Translations under genes and position numbers: made by a program
Source of the DNA: Bradyrhizobium sp. CB1015
Lineage (GTDB): Bacteria > Pseudomonadota > Alphaproteobacteria > Rhizobiales > Xanthobacteraceae
Reading direction: 5' to 3'
DNA length: 64,000 nucleotides
Assembly (NCBI RefSeq): GCF_025200925.1
Contig: NZ_CP104174.1
Span: 6,510,001 to 6,574,000 of the forward strand
In this document: positions 1-7,782 of the stretch, piece by piece
Numbering within the stretch: position 1 is the first letter of the stretch
Layout of the letters: every line of letters begins with the position of its first letter
Notes under the pieces: model-generated
Database searches by the model: none
What the model was told of the DNA's origin: nothing
The model's input: the letters and a program-made list of their open reading frames with translations, nothing else

Positions 1-94
1 AATGCCAGCGAACAGTGTGGAATGGGTAGCCGTGCGACCACGCCTTGAACGACTCGCCGCGCCGTATCTGGACAACTTCCAGGTCCGGTTCCAT
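1..94 (-). CDS. AraC-family-like transcriptional regulator, N-terminal fragment
   Basis: Only the first 31 codons are inside the window; the gene continues beyond position 1. The start ATG at 94-92 is preceded by a strong ribosome binding site (GGAAGGAGCGGAC). The peptide begins MEPDLEVVQIRRGESFKAW and goes on with a PFHTVRWH stretch. From memory this matches the start of rhizobial AraC/cupin-type regulators, in which a sugar-sensing cupin domain precedes an AraC DNA-binding domain. No DNA-binding part is visible here, so the family call rests on N-terminal similarity only. Another cupin-domain protein is possible. Confidence 0.55.
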   Translation of the reverse strand, partial: MEPDLEVVQIRRGESFKAWSHGYPFHTVRWH

Positions 95-767
95 GTCCGC
101 TCCTTCCGGCCGGCGCGGCTTGCAATGACCGCTCCTGTTCCGGTTAAAATTGCTCAGCGTTTCCTCTTCCCAGGATCGTAGCGACCGGTATCCGGGCATG
201 CCACCACGATTTCAGTGTGCAATTGATACTTTTTTGACGTGCATGACTTGGCAATCTGGGGCGACAAGGGTTAACCAGGCCTCCTTGCGCTAAGAGCAGC
301 CCTCAATTCGCAGGACAGACGCATCGCCATGTTCGATCTTCCTCCCTCCGGGGATCCGCGAGGTTCGGATATCCTCTGTCCTGGACCTCTAGTTTGTAGG
401 CGCCAGAAAAGCACGGTTGTGGCCATGGCTCGCTCCTCAGATGATCCGCTTGAAAGCAGTGGGCTACTCTTTCGTTCACGAGGATAGGCGACTCAGAAGA
501 ACGGCGTCCTTGGAACATCAATCTTTTGCGGGCTGTTCGGTTTGACTTCGGATCTCCACGGTAACAGGGAGCGGCCGGGCCGCTTGCCTATGGCCAAGGT
601 CCGGCCGCAGCACGTCCTGGCAGAACGCGGATCGAGCGTCCTGATTTCCGACAAGCCTATTCCAGGGACTCGGCCGAGCCGCAGGTCAGGAAATCGCCCT
701 GACTCCCATGGCATAAAGGAGTCGCGAGAGGCTATCGGGCTGAAGCCCTCAAGCCGACAAGGGCGAG
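95..767. other. Intergenic stretch with no supported gene
   Basis: I see no credible coding frame here. The open frames at 303-521 (minus) and 542-844 (plus) lack ribosome binding sites and have arginine- and proline-rich composition of the kind expected from non-coding GC-rich DNA. No tRNA fold or strong terminator was noticed. Confidence 0.4.
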
Positions 768-983
768 ATGATCGAAGGATCCGCGACTCATCTTTGGCAA
801 GATGGCAACATCTACGCCATCCTGACGGTCAGCGATCTCGTTAGCCCCGGTGGTCATCTCGTCGCAATTCCCTTCCGTGACCTCAAGCTCGACGATCCAC
901 GCGGGGAGATCGTGTTTCGAGGCGCCAGCCAGGCAGATCTTGGAAAACTGCCTTGTCAGCGAGGACGCATCGACGGCGATTGA
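768..983 (+). pseudogene. PRC-barrel-like protein remnant
   Basis: The 71-codon frame contains NIYAILTVSDLV, HLVAIPFRDLK and GASQADLGKLP, which follow the order seen in PRC-barrel proteins of rhizobia (a YA.LSVGGFLG strand, then VAVPY..L, then GATKE.L..LP). These proteins are usually exported and longer. The upstream half of the domain and any signal peptide are absent, and the frame has no convincing ribosome binding site. I therefore call it a truncated remnant. A short functional PRC-barrel protein cannot be excluded. Confidence 0.4.
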
Positions 984-1458
984 ACGTGATCACCTGCATC
1001 GAAGATGATTTCGACGCAGGTGATTTCGTGTGAACGCCACCTCGACGGGCCTGATCGCCACCGCCACGGCGAGCAGGTCGATTCGGATATGAGATGTAGT
1101 GGAGGAAGTCGGCCGCTGGCCGATGCCGCCGCGTCAAGCATAGTGTTCGTGGCATGAAAATACTTGGCTTTCAGCCAATTTCAAGAACTTGCCAAACGAG
1201 AAAAAGGTCCGCGCGATCTTTCTCAGGTCGGAGTTTAAGAGCCTAACGAACGGCACATCTTCGGTCTTATAAACTTCGTAGATTTAGGCCTTCCTTTGTG
1301 GAAGCTCCGCCACTCTACCGGTTTTCATAAAGTTCACCGCACGATATGTGTGCTGATCAAATCGAATACTGCGGGCTGTCGCTATGGTCGCCGCGACGCT
1401 CGCCATACAGCCGGGCACCTGACCAGGAACAAGCGGCCCCACACCGCGTTCCCTCGCC
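984..1458. other. Intergenic stretch with no supported gene
   Basis: No frame here has both a ribosome binding site and protein-like composition. The long minus-strand frame 1284-1745 is rich in Arg, Ala and Ser and is antisense to better candidates, so I treat it as a shadow. Confidence 0.35.
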
Positions 1459-1662
1459 ATGCACGGATCAACAGACGATCCCTTGTTGGCGCGCGCCGAT
1501 GCCGCCCTCCGCGAAGCCGAGCGGCTTCGCCTCGCCCTGATACGCGAGCGCTCGATTGCACAAGCCATCTGTGACGACGCCGCGCAAACCCGCACGCTGC
1601 AGGCTGGCCTGCTGCCAGCGATCGCGATTGCGCTGACGGTCAACGCTCCTCGTTCGGCGTAG
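1459..1662 (+). CDS. Small hypothetical protein, helical
   Basis: A 67-residue protein beginning MHGSTDDPLLARADAALREA. The middle is a continuous amphipathic helix rich in Ala, Arg, Glu and Leu (ADAALREAERLRLALIRERS), with QAICDDAAQ after it. I associate this pattern with small conserved Bradyrhizobium proteins of unknown role. It has no signal peptide or membrane segment. Its 3' end overlaps the convergent gene at 1640-1795 by 23 bases. Confidence 0.45.
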   Translation: MHGSTDDPLLARADAALREAERLRLALIRERSIAQAICDDAAQTRTLQAGLLPAIAIALTVNAPRSA

Positions 1663-1795
1663 CGTCGGGCCCCGGGCCGAAAGGCTCGTGCGTCTTGCGT
1701 CCCAGAAACGTATCGGGTGGCGGCTGCTTCAACAGCTCGCGGCATTCGCGCACGATCTGCAGCATGTATTCAGCCTGTTCATGGTCGACAGGCAA
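1640..1795 (-). CDS. Small hypothetical protein, probable TTG start
   Basis: A 51-codon frame reading MPVDHEQAEYMLQIVRECRE at the start, then a conserved-looking LLKQPPPDTFLGRKTHEPF segment. I recall similar short proteins in Bradyrhizobium. No ATG precedes the conserved part in frame, so TTG at 1795-1793 is the best start. A strong AAGGGGAGC site lies further upstream, in front of an ATG in another frame (MLVFACRP then stop). The present TTG-initiated form may therefore be the result of a small indel near the original start. Confidence 0.45.
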   Translation of the reverse strand: MPVDHEQAEYMLQIVRECRELLKQPPPDTFLGRKTHEPFGPGPDATPNEER

Positions 1796-2136
1796 AGACC
1801 AGCATCGTGGTGCTCCCCTTGCTTTGCAGGCGGGAGCGCGCTCGGTCTCTCAGCCACCGACGCCTACGGACAGAGCCTTGGCCGGTGATGCAATATCAAC
1901 TACCACAGGTCGCCTTGGTTCAATATTGAACTTTAGGACTCGCGGGGCATAAAATGAGTAAGCCGCTCAAGATGCTCAAGCTTCTCGCGAAAATAAATCC
2001 GCACGACATATCAAATGATGTGACTCGCCTCTGCCAGAGGCGTAAGCTCAATCCATCACCGCAAGGCCCGTGGCATCGATCGGTGATGAGAACGCCGATT
2101 GCGCTCCCGCCCGACCTCAAACGAGGGAGCAGCGCC

Positions 2137-2337
2137 ATGCTGACACGACGTCGTTTTAAACAGACCAGAACCCTGATCGAAAGACTGGCGGACGAAGCCG
2201 CGCGCTGCCGCGACGAAGCGCGCACGCTTGCGCCCGGCCGCCGCCGCGACATGCTGCTGCGCCAGGCGCGGCAGGACGAGACCGCCATGCAGATCGACGC
2301 CTGGCTGCGCTCGCCCGGCCTGAGGGCGCCGACATGA
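2137..2337 (+). CDS. Small hypothetical protein, helical
   Basis: A 66-residue basic protein beginning MLTRRRFKQTRTLIERLADE and continuing with an Ala/Arg-rich helix (AARCRDEARTLAPGRRRDMLLRQARQ). I chose the ATG at 2137 over an upstream in-frame start at 1954 because a GAGGGAGC ribosome binding site sits directly before it and the extra N-terminus looks non-coding. It overlaps the next gene by four bases (ATGATGC arrangement), so the two are probably co-translated. The function is unknown. Confidence 0.55.
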   Translation: MLTRRRFKQTRTLIERLADEAARCRDEARTLAPGRRRDMLLRQARQDETAMQIDAWLRSPGLRAPT

Positions 2338-2558
2338 TGCAATATCGCGCTTACCTCGTCGGCGAGGATGGCGTCTTCCGCTCCGCCGAAGCCTTCGAAG
2401 CTCCCTCGGATTCCTCCGCCCTCAGCTTTGCGCAGAAGTTCACGCGGCTCGGCAAGGTCGAGGTCTGGCAGCTCGGCCGAAAGATCGCCGTGCTGGACTC
2501 CGAGCAGTCTCGGCCGCCGTCGCCCGAGCCGTCCCGACCGGTACTGACGCGTCAATGA
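2334..2558 (+). CDS. Small hypothetical protein
   Basis: A 74-residue protein with MQYRAYLVGEDGVFRSAEAF at the start and LGKVEVWQLGRKIAVLD in the second half. This is an alternating beta-type pattern, with a Pro/Ser-rich tail. Related small proteins starting MQYRAYL are common in Bradyrhizobium in my recollection and have no assigned role. It overlaps the stop of the preceding gene by four bases, which indicates translational coupling. Confidence 0.6.
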   Translation: MMQYRAYLVGEDGVFRSAEAFEAPSDSSALSFAQKFTRLGKVEVWQLGRKIAVLDSEQSRPPSPEPSRPVLTRQ

Positions 2559-2585
2559 GCGCGTGACTGCGACCGCCTGGTCTCC

Positions 2586-2834
2586 TCACTCCTCTGCGAG
2601 CTTGCGCTCGATATAGGCGTCCACCGTCTCGGCGAACGAACGCTGCACGCCGACCGCGACATCGTGCTGGTCGAGCGCGTCGCGCTGCAGCACGCGCAGG
2701 CCGCGCCCGCGCATGCTCACTGGTGCCGTGTTCAGGAACTGGTCGATGGCGCCCTTGGCAAGCGGGATGGCCTTGGGATCGCCCCTGGCGATCAGGAGCC
2801 TGAGCAGGCTCTGGCATTCGGCCAAACCGGGCAT
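2586..2834 (-). CDS. Small hypothetical protein
   Basis: An 82-residue soluble protein (MPGLAECQSLLRLLIARGDP and onward), predicted helical, ending in DAYIERKLAEE. It lies seven bases downstream of the 34-codon frame at 2841-2945 and its ribosome binding site (AAGGTGAG) overlaps that stop codon, so the two form a small operon. No domain was recognised. Confidence 0.55.
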   Translation of the reverse strand: MPGLAECQSLLRLLIARGDPKAIPLAKGAIDQFLNTAPVSMRGRGLRVLQRDALDQHDVAVGVQRSFAETVDAYIERKLAEE

Positions 2835-2840
2835 GGCTTC

Positions 2841-2945
2841 TCACCTTTGCTGCGATTTCGGCTTCGGCCGCTCTACCTTCTGGGTATGGGTGCCGAACAG
2901 CGCCAGCAGCAGCGCGACTTCTTCCTTCGAACCGATCTGGATCAT
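2841..2945 (-). CDS. Very small hypothetical protein (34 residues)
   Basis: The frame begins MIQIGSKEEVALLLALFGTH and ends with a basic tail (TQKVERPKPKSQQR). It is protein-like, starts with ATG, and its stop is seven bases before the next start on the same strand. The hydrophobic run ALLLALF is too short for a stable membrane segment. The function is unknown. The coupling to the next gene is the main support. Confidence 0.4.
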   Translation of the reverse strand: MIQIGSKEEVALLLALFGTHTQKVERPKPKSQQR

Positions 2946-3368
2946 GATTGTCTCTCCGTTTCGTTGGTCGGGGCCGACGGGCACCGAGTTCAGGACGATC
3001 TGGTTTCAGCACTGTTTCAGGCGTGTTTCGTCGTCGGGCTGCACCTCGCATCGAGACGAACGAGTGAGCAGGGTCTTTCGAAATGGTTCGTTAGCTTCTG
3101 CGTGCTTAGTCTTAACACGTGCCGCCTTACCGCCGATGCGGCACATGGAATGGGAATGCCGGCCCCGGCTGCTTACCCCATCCTGCGGCTGGGGCCGTTT
3201 TGAGCTTGCGTGCACGCCTCGCAACGTCAGTTGCTTTTGAGGACCTCGCCACGATGGCCTCAATGCTCATTCGCTTGCGTCTTGAAATCAGATCGTTACA
3301 AAACCGCATCCGAGGTAGACGCCGAACATCTCGCATGTGCAATCCGTGGCAAGAACGGTCGCTGCTCA
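2946..3368. other. Intergenic stretch with no supported gene
   Basis: Several overlapping open frames exist on both strands, but none has a good ribosome binding site or recognisable composition. No repeat or RNA was identified. Confidence 0.35.
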
Positions 3369-3533
3369 CTACTTCCTGACCAATACTCCCATTGCTCGCG
3401 CCATGCGCCTGACCGACCCCGCGTGGCGGCCGAGTTCCGTGGCGATTTTCGATACGCCGACTCCCCGCTGAGAGAGCTTGACCAGTCGTCGAAGCTCCTG
3501 GTCGGCCCATTGCTTTGGTTTTGATGCCTTCAT
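3369..3533 (-). CDS. Small SANT/GcrA-like helix-turn-helix protein
   Basis: A 54-residue protein starting MKASKPKQWADQELRRLVKL. The frame W-x-D-x-E-x-x-R-L-x-x-L followed by GVGVSKIATELGRHAGSVRRM is a Myb/SANT or GcrA-type helix-turn-helix, with a recognition helix near residues 36-48. Proteins of this size bind DNA or act as small regulators in rhizobia. It sits 23 bases downstream of the 3557-3802 gene on the same strand. A frameshifted relative lies at 5045-5243. Confidence 0.55.
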   Translation of the reverse strand: MKASKPKQWADQELRRLVKLSQRGVGVSKIATELGRHAGSVRRMARAMGVLVRK

Positions 3534-3556
3534 GGTGGACGCGTGATCAGGACAAG

Positions 3557-3802
3557 TCAGCGAGGGTTCTCCGTCGGTAACGAACGCTCCGACAAAGGGG
3601 CTATGTAACTTCGGTCCAAGACGGTCGGTCTGGCGGCACCATCGAACAGCACCGTTATGCCAGCCGTGCGAATGCTGATTTCGATGACCTTTCCTGTCTT
3701 ACTGGCCAACTCTGGGAACTGAATGGTCCCAAGCTCGCTCATCTTGAAACGGGTTCCGACAACAAGCTTGCCAGTCTGAGCGACCGCGCGATCCCGTTTC
3801 AT
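3557..3802 (-). CDS. Hypothetical protein, small beta-rich
   Basis: An 81-residue protein (MKRDRAVAQTGKLVVGTRFK start) with TGKVIEISIRTAGITVLFDG and DRSYIAPL. The pattern of short strands around VIEIS and ITVLFDG suggests a small barrel. Similar rhizobial proteins start with the same MKRDR..A.TGKLV.GTRFKMSELG pattern in my recollection, without a known role. Its start overlaps the stop of the upstream gene by four bases (ATGA), so the two are co-translated. Confidence 0.55.
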   Translation of the reverse strand: MKRDRAVAQTGKLVVGTRFKMSELGTIQFPELASKTGKVIEISIRTAGITVLFDGAARPTVLDRSYIAPLSERSLPTENPR

Positions 3803-4200
3803 TGCGAACCGCCGAGCCGTTTCTCGGCGTTCGCCTTACGCCTTGTCTCATCAGTGTCTCCAGATAAATGCGACGCCTCCCGGCGCGTCTCTGCAATGAG
3901 GAAATCGATCCTCGCCGACTGAGCCAGCAAAGTCGTCCTGGTTGTTTCATTCAGTGTTGTCTGCCCGACAATCAATCGGATGCAACCATTCGCGAGCTCA
4001 AGAAGGAAGACGGCCTGACGGATGTCGTCTGTTGTTTGAATGTCCAGCGCTTGAACTTGCGACAACAGAGCGCCGATGTTCGCCAAAATGTCAGATAGTC
4101 TCTGACCCGGGGATCTTGTCTGAGACTTCTTGTTGTTGTGCTGTCGAAATATGAGCACTGACGACATTGTCGCAAATCTCTGTTGCGCGTCGACCATCAT
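3799..4200 (-). CDS. Hypothetical helical protein
   Basis: A 133-residue, mostly helical protein with no signal peptide or membrane segment. The central part (LANIGALLSQVQALDIQTTD and following) and IRLIVGQTTLNETTRTTLLA look like a genuine coding sequence. The N-terminus before residue 12 is uncertain because MSSVLIFRQ could be the true start. It is the first gene of a minus-strand pair with 3557-3802 (ATGA overlap). The function is unknown. Confidence 0.5.
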   Translation of the reverse strand: MMVDAQQRFATMSSVLIFRQHNNKKSQTRSPGQRLSDILANIGALLSQVQALDIQTTDDIRQAVFLLELANGCIRLIVGQTTLNETTRTTLLAQSARIDFLIAETRREASHLSGDTDETRRKANAEKRLGGSQ

Positions 4201-4567
4201 GACGTTCTGCGCGGAAAGTAATCGAAGAAAAAAAGGCGAATAGTACAGCTATACGCGAGAAACATCCGGTCAGGCTAACTCGGACCAGCCTGGGCCATCG
4301 CGGCCGCGGCCACACCGTAGAATGCCCTTGTTCGAGACCTTGCACCAAAGCGATTGACGAACAGTTATGAGGTTGCGAGCAGATGATATCGAAATATTGA
4401 AGTTCTTCGAAAACGCTATCGAAATTCGGCGAACGTCGGCTCGGAATGGGCGGGCGCCGGCTGCAATCGGGCAAGTAGCGTTCACCCCCGGAAAAGCGAG
4501 AGCATAGCGGCTGGGTGGAAGTGATGCCGCGAGATTGCAAAAACCACGCCGGTCCCGTGCGCCCGAT
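4201..4567. other. Intergenic stretch with no supported gene
   Basis: The minus-strand frame 4270-4485 contains a somewhat protein-like AFSKNFNISISSARNLITVR stretch but no ribosome binding site. I do not call it. Confidence 0.3.
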
Positions 4568-4768
4568 TTAAATCGGTCCTTTTTTCGTCGCCCGGAAGCT
4601 ACGGACGTAATATCCTTGGCGTTGAACGGCTGACCTAATCTCCTCGCTTACTTTGAGAATTCTTCTTCTGCTCTTGCGCCACCTGTTTGTAGAGCAAGCG
4701 CCGGGTATCGAGGAGCCTGTGCTTAGAACGAGCACGTCACGTTTCGCATTGCGATAAACATCAAACAT
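4568..4768 (-). CDS. Small basic hypothetical protein
   Basis: A 66-residue, strongly basic protein starting [20 protein letters not shown] and containing [16 protein letters not shown] and [12 protein letters not shown] recall a rhizobial family with the pattern MFD.YR..KRD.LV, a basic WRK linker, V..EI..AV...GYY.R. I chose the start at 4768 over 4858 because homology in that family begins there. The family role is unknown to me. Confidence 0.5.
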   Translation of the reverse strand: MFDVYRNAKRDVLVLSTGSSIPGACSTNRWRKSRRRILKVSEEIRSAVQRQGYYVRSFRATKKGPI

Positions 4769-5044
4769 TTTTCGTCCCCGCGACGATATCAAAGCGAAAT
4801 ATGTTTTCGTCATCCCGGTCGACAAGCTTACTAGCTTGCACGGCGGCGCGGGTTGCAAATATGCAACGCTTCGCGACGGACGTCTTCAATTTGGGCCGGC
4901 CATCAAAGGGGGCACGTTTCAAGACTGCAATCACCAGACCGGTACGTACAAGTTGAGTGATGTTGCATCTGCGAGAAGGCCGCCTTTGGGCGGCGCTCTT
5001 GCAACCGTCGACTTGTGGCGGTTGGGGACGCCCCGGGATGTTAC

Positions 5045-5243
5045 CTATTCGGTGAAGCAGACATAGACACGCTGCCACCGACGCTCATAAGCATGCGCCC
5101 CGGCGCGCACTCGCACCGCCGCTTCGCTCCGGTTGAGCTCTGCGGCAATCTCGTTCGGGCCGGCGTCCGGCTTCGGCAAGCGCTTTCAGCCGCTCATGCT
5201 CGTCCGCTGTCCACCTCTTCGGCAAGGGATGGCGTGATTGCAT
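5045..5243 (-). pseudogene. Frameshifted SANT/GcrA-like small regulator
   Basis: Frame one starts at ATG 5243 (MQSRHPLPKRWTADEHERLK, then ALAEAG). The helix-turn-helix then continues in the neighbouring frame as AGPNEIAAELNRSEAAVRVR and ends with AYERRWQRVYVCFTE and a stop at 5045. Together they give the usual W-T-x-D-E-x-x-R-L...EIA..L.RS..AVR.R order of this family. One single-base indel around 5155-5165 separates the halves. The continuous frame ends in Arg/Ala-rich non-protein sequence. This could also be a sequencing error. Confidence 0.6.
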
Positions 5244-5371
5244 GGTTGGAGCTGGCTCGCCCGTGATTCAAGTGCGACGATAATCGGCCGAGAATGACGA
5301 AGTTCCTATCCTGGCCTCGCGTCGCGGACAGAGCACCGCTCGAGCTTCGCGACATGAGTTTCCAAAAGCAA

Positions 5372-5400
5372 AGCCCGCGACGGATCGCTCCGCGCGGGTT
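5372..5400 (-). terminator. Probable terminator of the 5523-5750 locus
   Basis: Read on the minus strand, a CCGCG-rich stem (arms around 5393-5400 and 5372-5379) is followed by a T-rich run (GGGCTTTGCTTTT). The position is 120 bases past the minus-strand pseudogene at 5523-5750. Confidence 0.45.
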
Positions 5401-5522
5401 CGTTTCGAGCGCAGGCTCGAAGATCTACGCTCAGTGCATGTGGCCGATCAGATGAACGCCGCCACCGAGAACGATCACGGCTGGAATGGCCAAAGCAGCA
5501 GTACGAGCATTGCTTCCGCTGA

Positions 5523-5750
5523 TCAGTTCGAGGTGCAGACCTTGACGGTCTTCATGCCGGCCTCGGCTTCCGACCTGGTCTTGTACACGGTGTCGCCGCT
5601 GACGACGGTCGTATCCGTGGTCGTCGGCTTCGACTCGGTGATGGTGCACTTCTTGGTCTTGACGTCCTACACCACGTAGAACGATTGCGCAAACGCGGGA
5701 GCCGCAACTGACGTCAGCACGGCGGCAGCAATGATTGCTTTGATATTCAC
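5523..5750 (-). pseudogene. Small secreted protein interrupted by an amber codon
   Basis: GTG at 5750 starts a signal peptide (VNIKAIIAAAVLTSVAAPAF, then AQSFYVV). TAG at 5669-5667 interrupts it, and the same frame continues with DVKTKKCTITESKPTTTDTT, VVSGDTVYKTRSEAEAGMKT and VKVCTSN, ending at 5523. I recall intact relatives of about 75 residues with Gln-Asp-Val at this place, so CAG probably became TAG. The reading frame downstream is otherwise undamaged, with two Cys conserved. A short GAGGACACAGTG site precedes the start. The function of the family is unknown; it is exported. Confidence 0.7.
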
Positions 5751-5877
5751 TGTGTCCTCCTCCAGCAGCCCGGTCATCCAGGCGTGTCTTCTACAAACCC
5801 GACAAATTGCCACTTGTTCCCGGCCATTCCCGAACCAATTCCGCCCGATTGCGTTGGTGCGCAAACAGGAGGCTTCG

Positions 5878-6075
5878 ATGCTGGACGTGCGGCTCGTGAC
5901 AACTTCTCTGGCGGTGCTGGTTGCACTAATCAGCGTGGCACTGGCTGAGCCCGTCAAGGATCAGGCCGCACCTGTGGTTCAAAGCGCCCCCGAAGCCCGC
6001 ACTATCCGCGTGATCCTTCCGGCGCCATGGGAGCCCACCAAGAGCCAGGCCGAGTCTGTGCAATCTTCAAAGTAG
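5878..6075 (+). CDS. Small exported hypothetical protein
   Basis: A 65-residue protein with an N-terminal signal peptide (residues 1-23, hydrophobic core TTSLAVLVALISVALAEP). A short mature part rich in Pro, Ala, Glu and Ser follows, with one conserved-looking APEARTIRVILPAPWEPTK segment. The start at 5878 is set by a perfect CAGGAGG ribosome binding site eight bases upstream. It diverges from the 5523-5750 locus. The function is unknown. Confidence 0.55.
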   Translation: MLDVRLVTTSLAVLVALISVALAEPVKDQAAPVVQSAPEARTIRVILPAPWEPTKSQAESVQSSK

Positions 6076-6247
6076 CAGGTGGCGGACGCACGCCTCCGCG
6101 GCGGATGAGCGACGGCCGCAGCTCGCTTGACATTGTCACGACCAAATTGCCGCGACCAAAGAGCCGCAGCGAACTCCCCAAAACGAAAGCAACCAATTCC
6201 GATCTCACATGTTGTCGCCGGCACAATCACTTGCTGGAGACAACAAC

Positions 6248-6568
6248 ATGAAACGTCTGACAGTGCTGGCTGCAACCTTGTTGCTGCTCGGTTCGGTGCC
6301 CGCAGGCGCCCAGTCGCAGCCGGCGCAAAGCGGGCCGGGAAACAACGCGATCAACAGCTCCGACCAAAACAACTCCAACGCACCGGTCGCGGGCCGCAAC
6401 AGCTTCACCGAAGGACAGGCGAAATCGCGGATCGAGAATGCGGGATATTCCAACGTCTCGGGCCTGCAGAAGGACAACGAGGGCGTCTGGCGCGGCAAGG
6501 CCGACAAGGCCGGCACCAAGACCGACGTCAGCGTCGACTTCCAGGGCAACGTCAACCCCGCCAAGTAA
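6248..6568 (+). CDS. Exported PepSY-like domain protein
   Basis: A 106-residue periplasmic protein. Residues 1-21 form a signal peptide (MKRLTVLAATLLLLGSVPAG). A low-complexity Gln/Asn/Ser linker follows to about residue 45. The C-terminal part (SFTEGQAKSRIENAGYSNVS, then LQKDNEGVWRGKA) has the order of PepSY-like domains: a helix with AK..I...GY..V, then strand L.KD..G.W.G. Such domains bind peptides or inhibit proteases, though no activity can be assigned here. An in-frame ATG at 6209 was rejected because the signal peptide starts at 6248. It lies 25 bases before the next gene on the same strand. Confidence 0.65.
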   Translation: MKRLTVLAATLLLLGSVPAGAQSQPAQSGPGNNAINSSDQNNSNAPVAGRNSFTEGQAKSRIENAGYSNVSGLQKDNEGVWRGKADKAGTKTDVSVDFQGNVNPAK

Positions 6569-6593
6569 TCCGCGTAGTTAAGGAGATCCAGAC

Positions 6594-7220
6594 ATGACGA
6601 CCACCATCTCACGCCTGTACGACAATTACGCCGATGCCGAGCGGGCCGTGACCCGGCTCGAGGGCGCCGGTGTGCCGCACTCCGACATCAGCCTCGTCGC
6701 CAACAATTCGGACAATTGGTACGGCACCTCGCGCGGCAAGGTCGATCGTGATCGCGACGGCGTCGACGATCGCGCCGAAGGCGCCGGCACGGGTGCCGGC
6801 ATCGGCGCCGGGCTCGGCGGCGCCGCCGGCCTGCTCGCAGGTCTCGGCCTCCTCGCCATCCCCGGCCTCGGCCCGGTGGTCGCGGCCGGATGGCTCGCCT
6901 CGACCGCGGCAGGCGCGGCTGCCGGCGCGGCCACGGGCGGAATCATCGGCGCCCTGACCGAGGCCGGCGTATCCAGGGAAGACGCATCGCGTTATGCCGA
7001 GGGCGTCCGCCGCGGCGGCACGCTGGTGTCCGCGAAGGTGCCGGACCAGGACCGCGCGCGCCTCGATGCGCTTCTGCACGAGCGATCGGTCAACCTGCAA
7101 GAGCGCAGCGCCGCCTGGCAGAAGTCCGGCTGGACCGACTTCGACGCCGCCAGCCCGCCTTTGTCGCCGGAGGATATCGGCCGCGAGCGCGAACTCTACG
7201 GCGTGGGCTCGCGGCGATAG
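6594..7220 (+). CDS. General stress protein-like protein with glycine-rich hydrophobic core
   Basis: A 208-residue protein. The N-terminus (TTTISRLYDNYADAERAVTR, LEGAGVPHSDISLVANN) matches the YflT/general stress protein 17M type domain found in heat-induced stress proteins. Residues about 62-125 are a Gly/Ala-rich hydrophobic segment (GAGTGAGIGAGLGGAAGLLA and following), which probably inserts in or lies along a membrane. The C-terminal part repeats a ferredoxin-like half with SREDASRYAEGVRRGGTLVS. It follows the PepSY-like gene by 25 bases with a GGAGATC ribosome binding site, so the two are probably co-transcribed, and a strong terminator follows. Confidence 0.7.
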   Translation: MTTTISRLYDNYADAERAVTRLEGAGVPHSDISLVANNSDNWYGTSRGKVDRDRDGVDDRAEGAGTGAGIGAGLGGAAGLLAGLGLLAIPGLGPVVAAGWLASTAAGAAAGAATGGIIGALTEAGVSREDASRYAEGVRRGGTLVSAKVPDQDRARLDALLHERSVNLQERSAAWQKSGWTDFDAASPPLSPEDIGRERELYGVGSRR

Positions 7221-7242
7221 CGCAGCAAAGCTCCGACGCGAC

Positions 7243-7269
7243 AAAGGCCCCGCGATGCGGGGCCTTTTT
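7243..7269 (+). terminator. Rho-independent terminator
   Basis: A perfect AAGGCCCCGC/GCGGGGCCTT stem with a GAT loop followed by TTTTT, 23 bases after the stress-protein gene. Confidence 0.9.
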
Positions 7270-7448
7270 GCTGGCGACCGTTGCTGGTCATCGCGACGCC
7301 GGCACGCGTTGATGGTGTCATCTTGCCGGTGTTTTGCCCGACAGGTCAGACTTTATTTCAAATGCCGCAAAGCGGATTGGGCGAAGTGAAATCTCTTCGC
7401 CTCATGCTGGGACATGTCGCCTGGACGGGGCAAGCCGGAGAGATCTCC

Positions 7449-7634
7449 ATGTACTACGTCGCTGCTGCATTGCTGGTGCTGTCGGGACTATTCTATTCCG
7501 CAAGCCGTCATGAGCTCGGCCAATTCGGCGCGAACGTGTGCAGCTATGGCAGCACGTTCTGCGACAACCCGGTGGTGCTCTTCACCGGCGCGGCGCTGGC
7601 CGCCGCCTGGGGCATGTTCGTCAGCATCAAGTAG
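7449..7634 (+). CDS. Small membrane protein
   Basis: A 61-residue protein with two predicted membrane segments: residues 2-17 (YYVAAALLVLSGLFYS) and 41-58 (VLFTGAALAAAWGMFVS). A short loop between them holds two cysteines (NVCSYGSTFCDNP) that could form a disulfide. The start at 7449 has a GGAGAGATCT site; an upstream in-frame start at 7281 adds non-protein-like sequence. Related short proteins occur in Bradyrhizobium in my recollection. The function is unknown. Confidence 0.6.
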   Translation: MYYVAAALLVLSGLFYSASRHELGQFGANVCSYGSTFCDNPVVLFTGAALAAAWGMFVSIK

Positions 7635-7782
7635 GCCGATGATGGCAATCTAGCCCTGTTTTGCCCGACGGAGCAAACTCACTTAGCATTTTCGAAAATC
7701 AGCCGCCCGCGCCGGCAGCGGGAACTTATGTTCCTTGATTCGCATTTGCTAGGACGATGTCCGCACCCGTTCGAGGCCGTTC

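Noticed and set aside
303..521. A 72-codon minus-strand frame near the left end
   Set aside because: It has no ribosome binding site and no protein-like pattern; I could not support it as a gene.
1284..1745. A 153-codon minus-strand frame
   Set aside because: It is rich in Ala, Arg and Ser and antisense to the more protein-like frame at 1459-1662.
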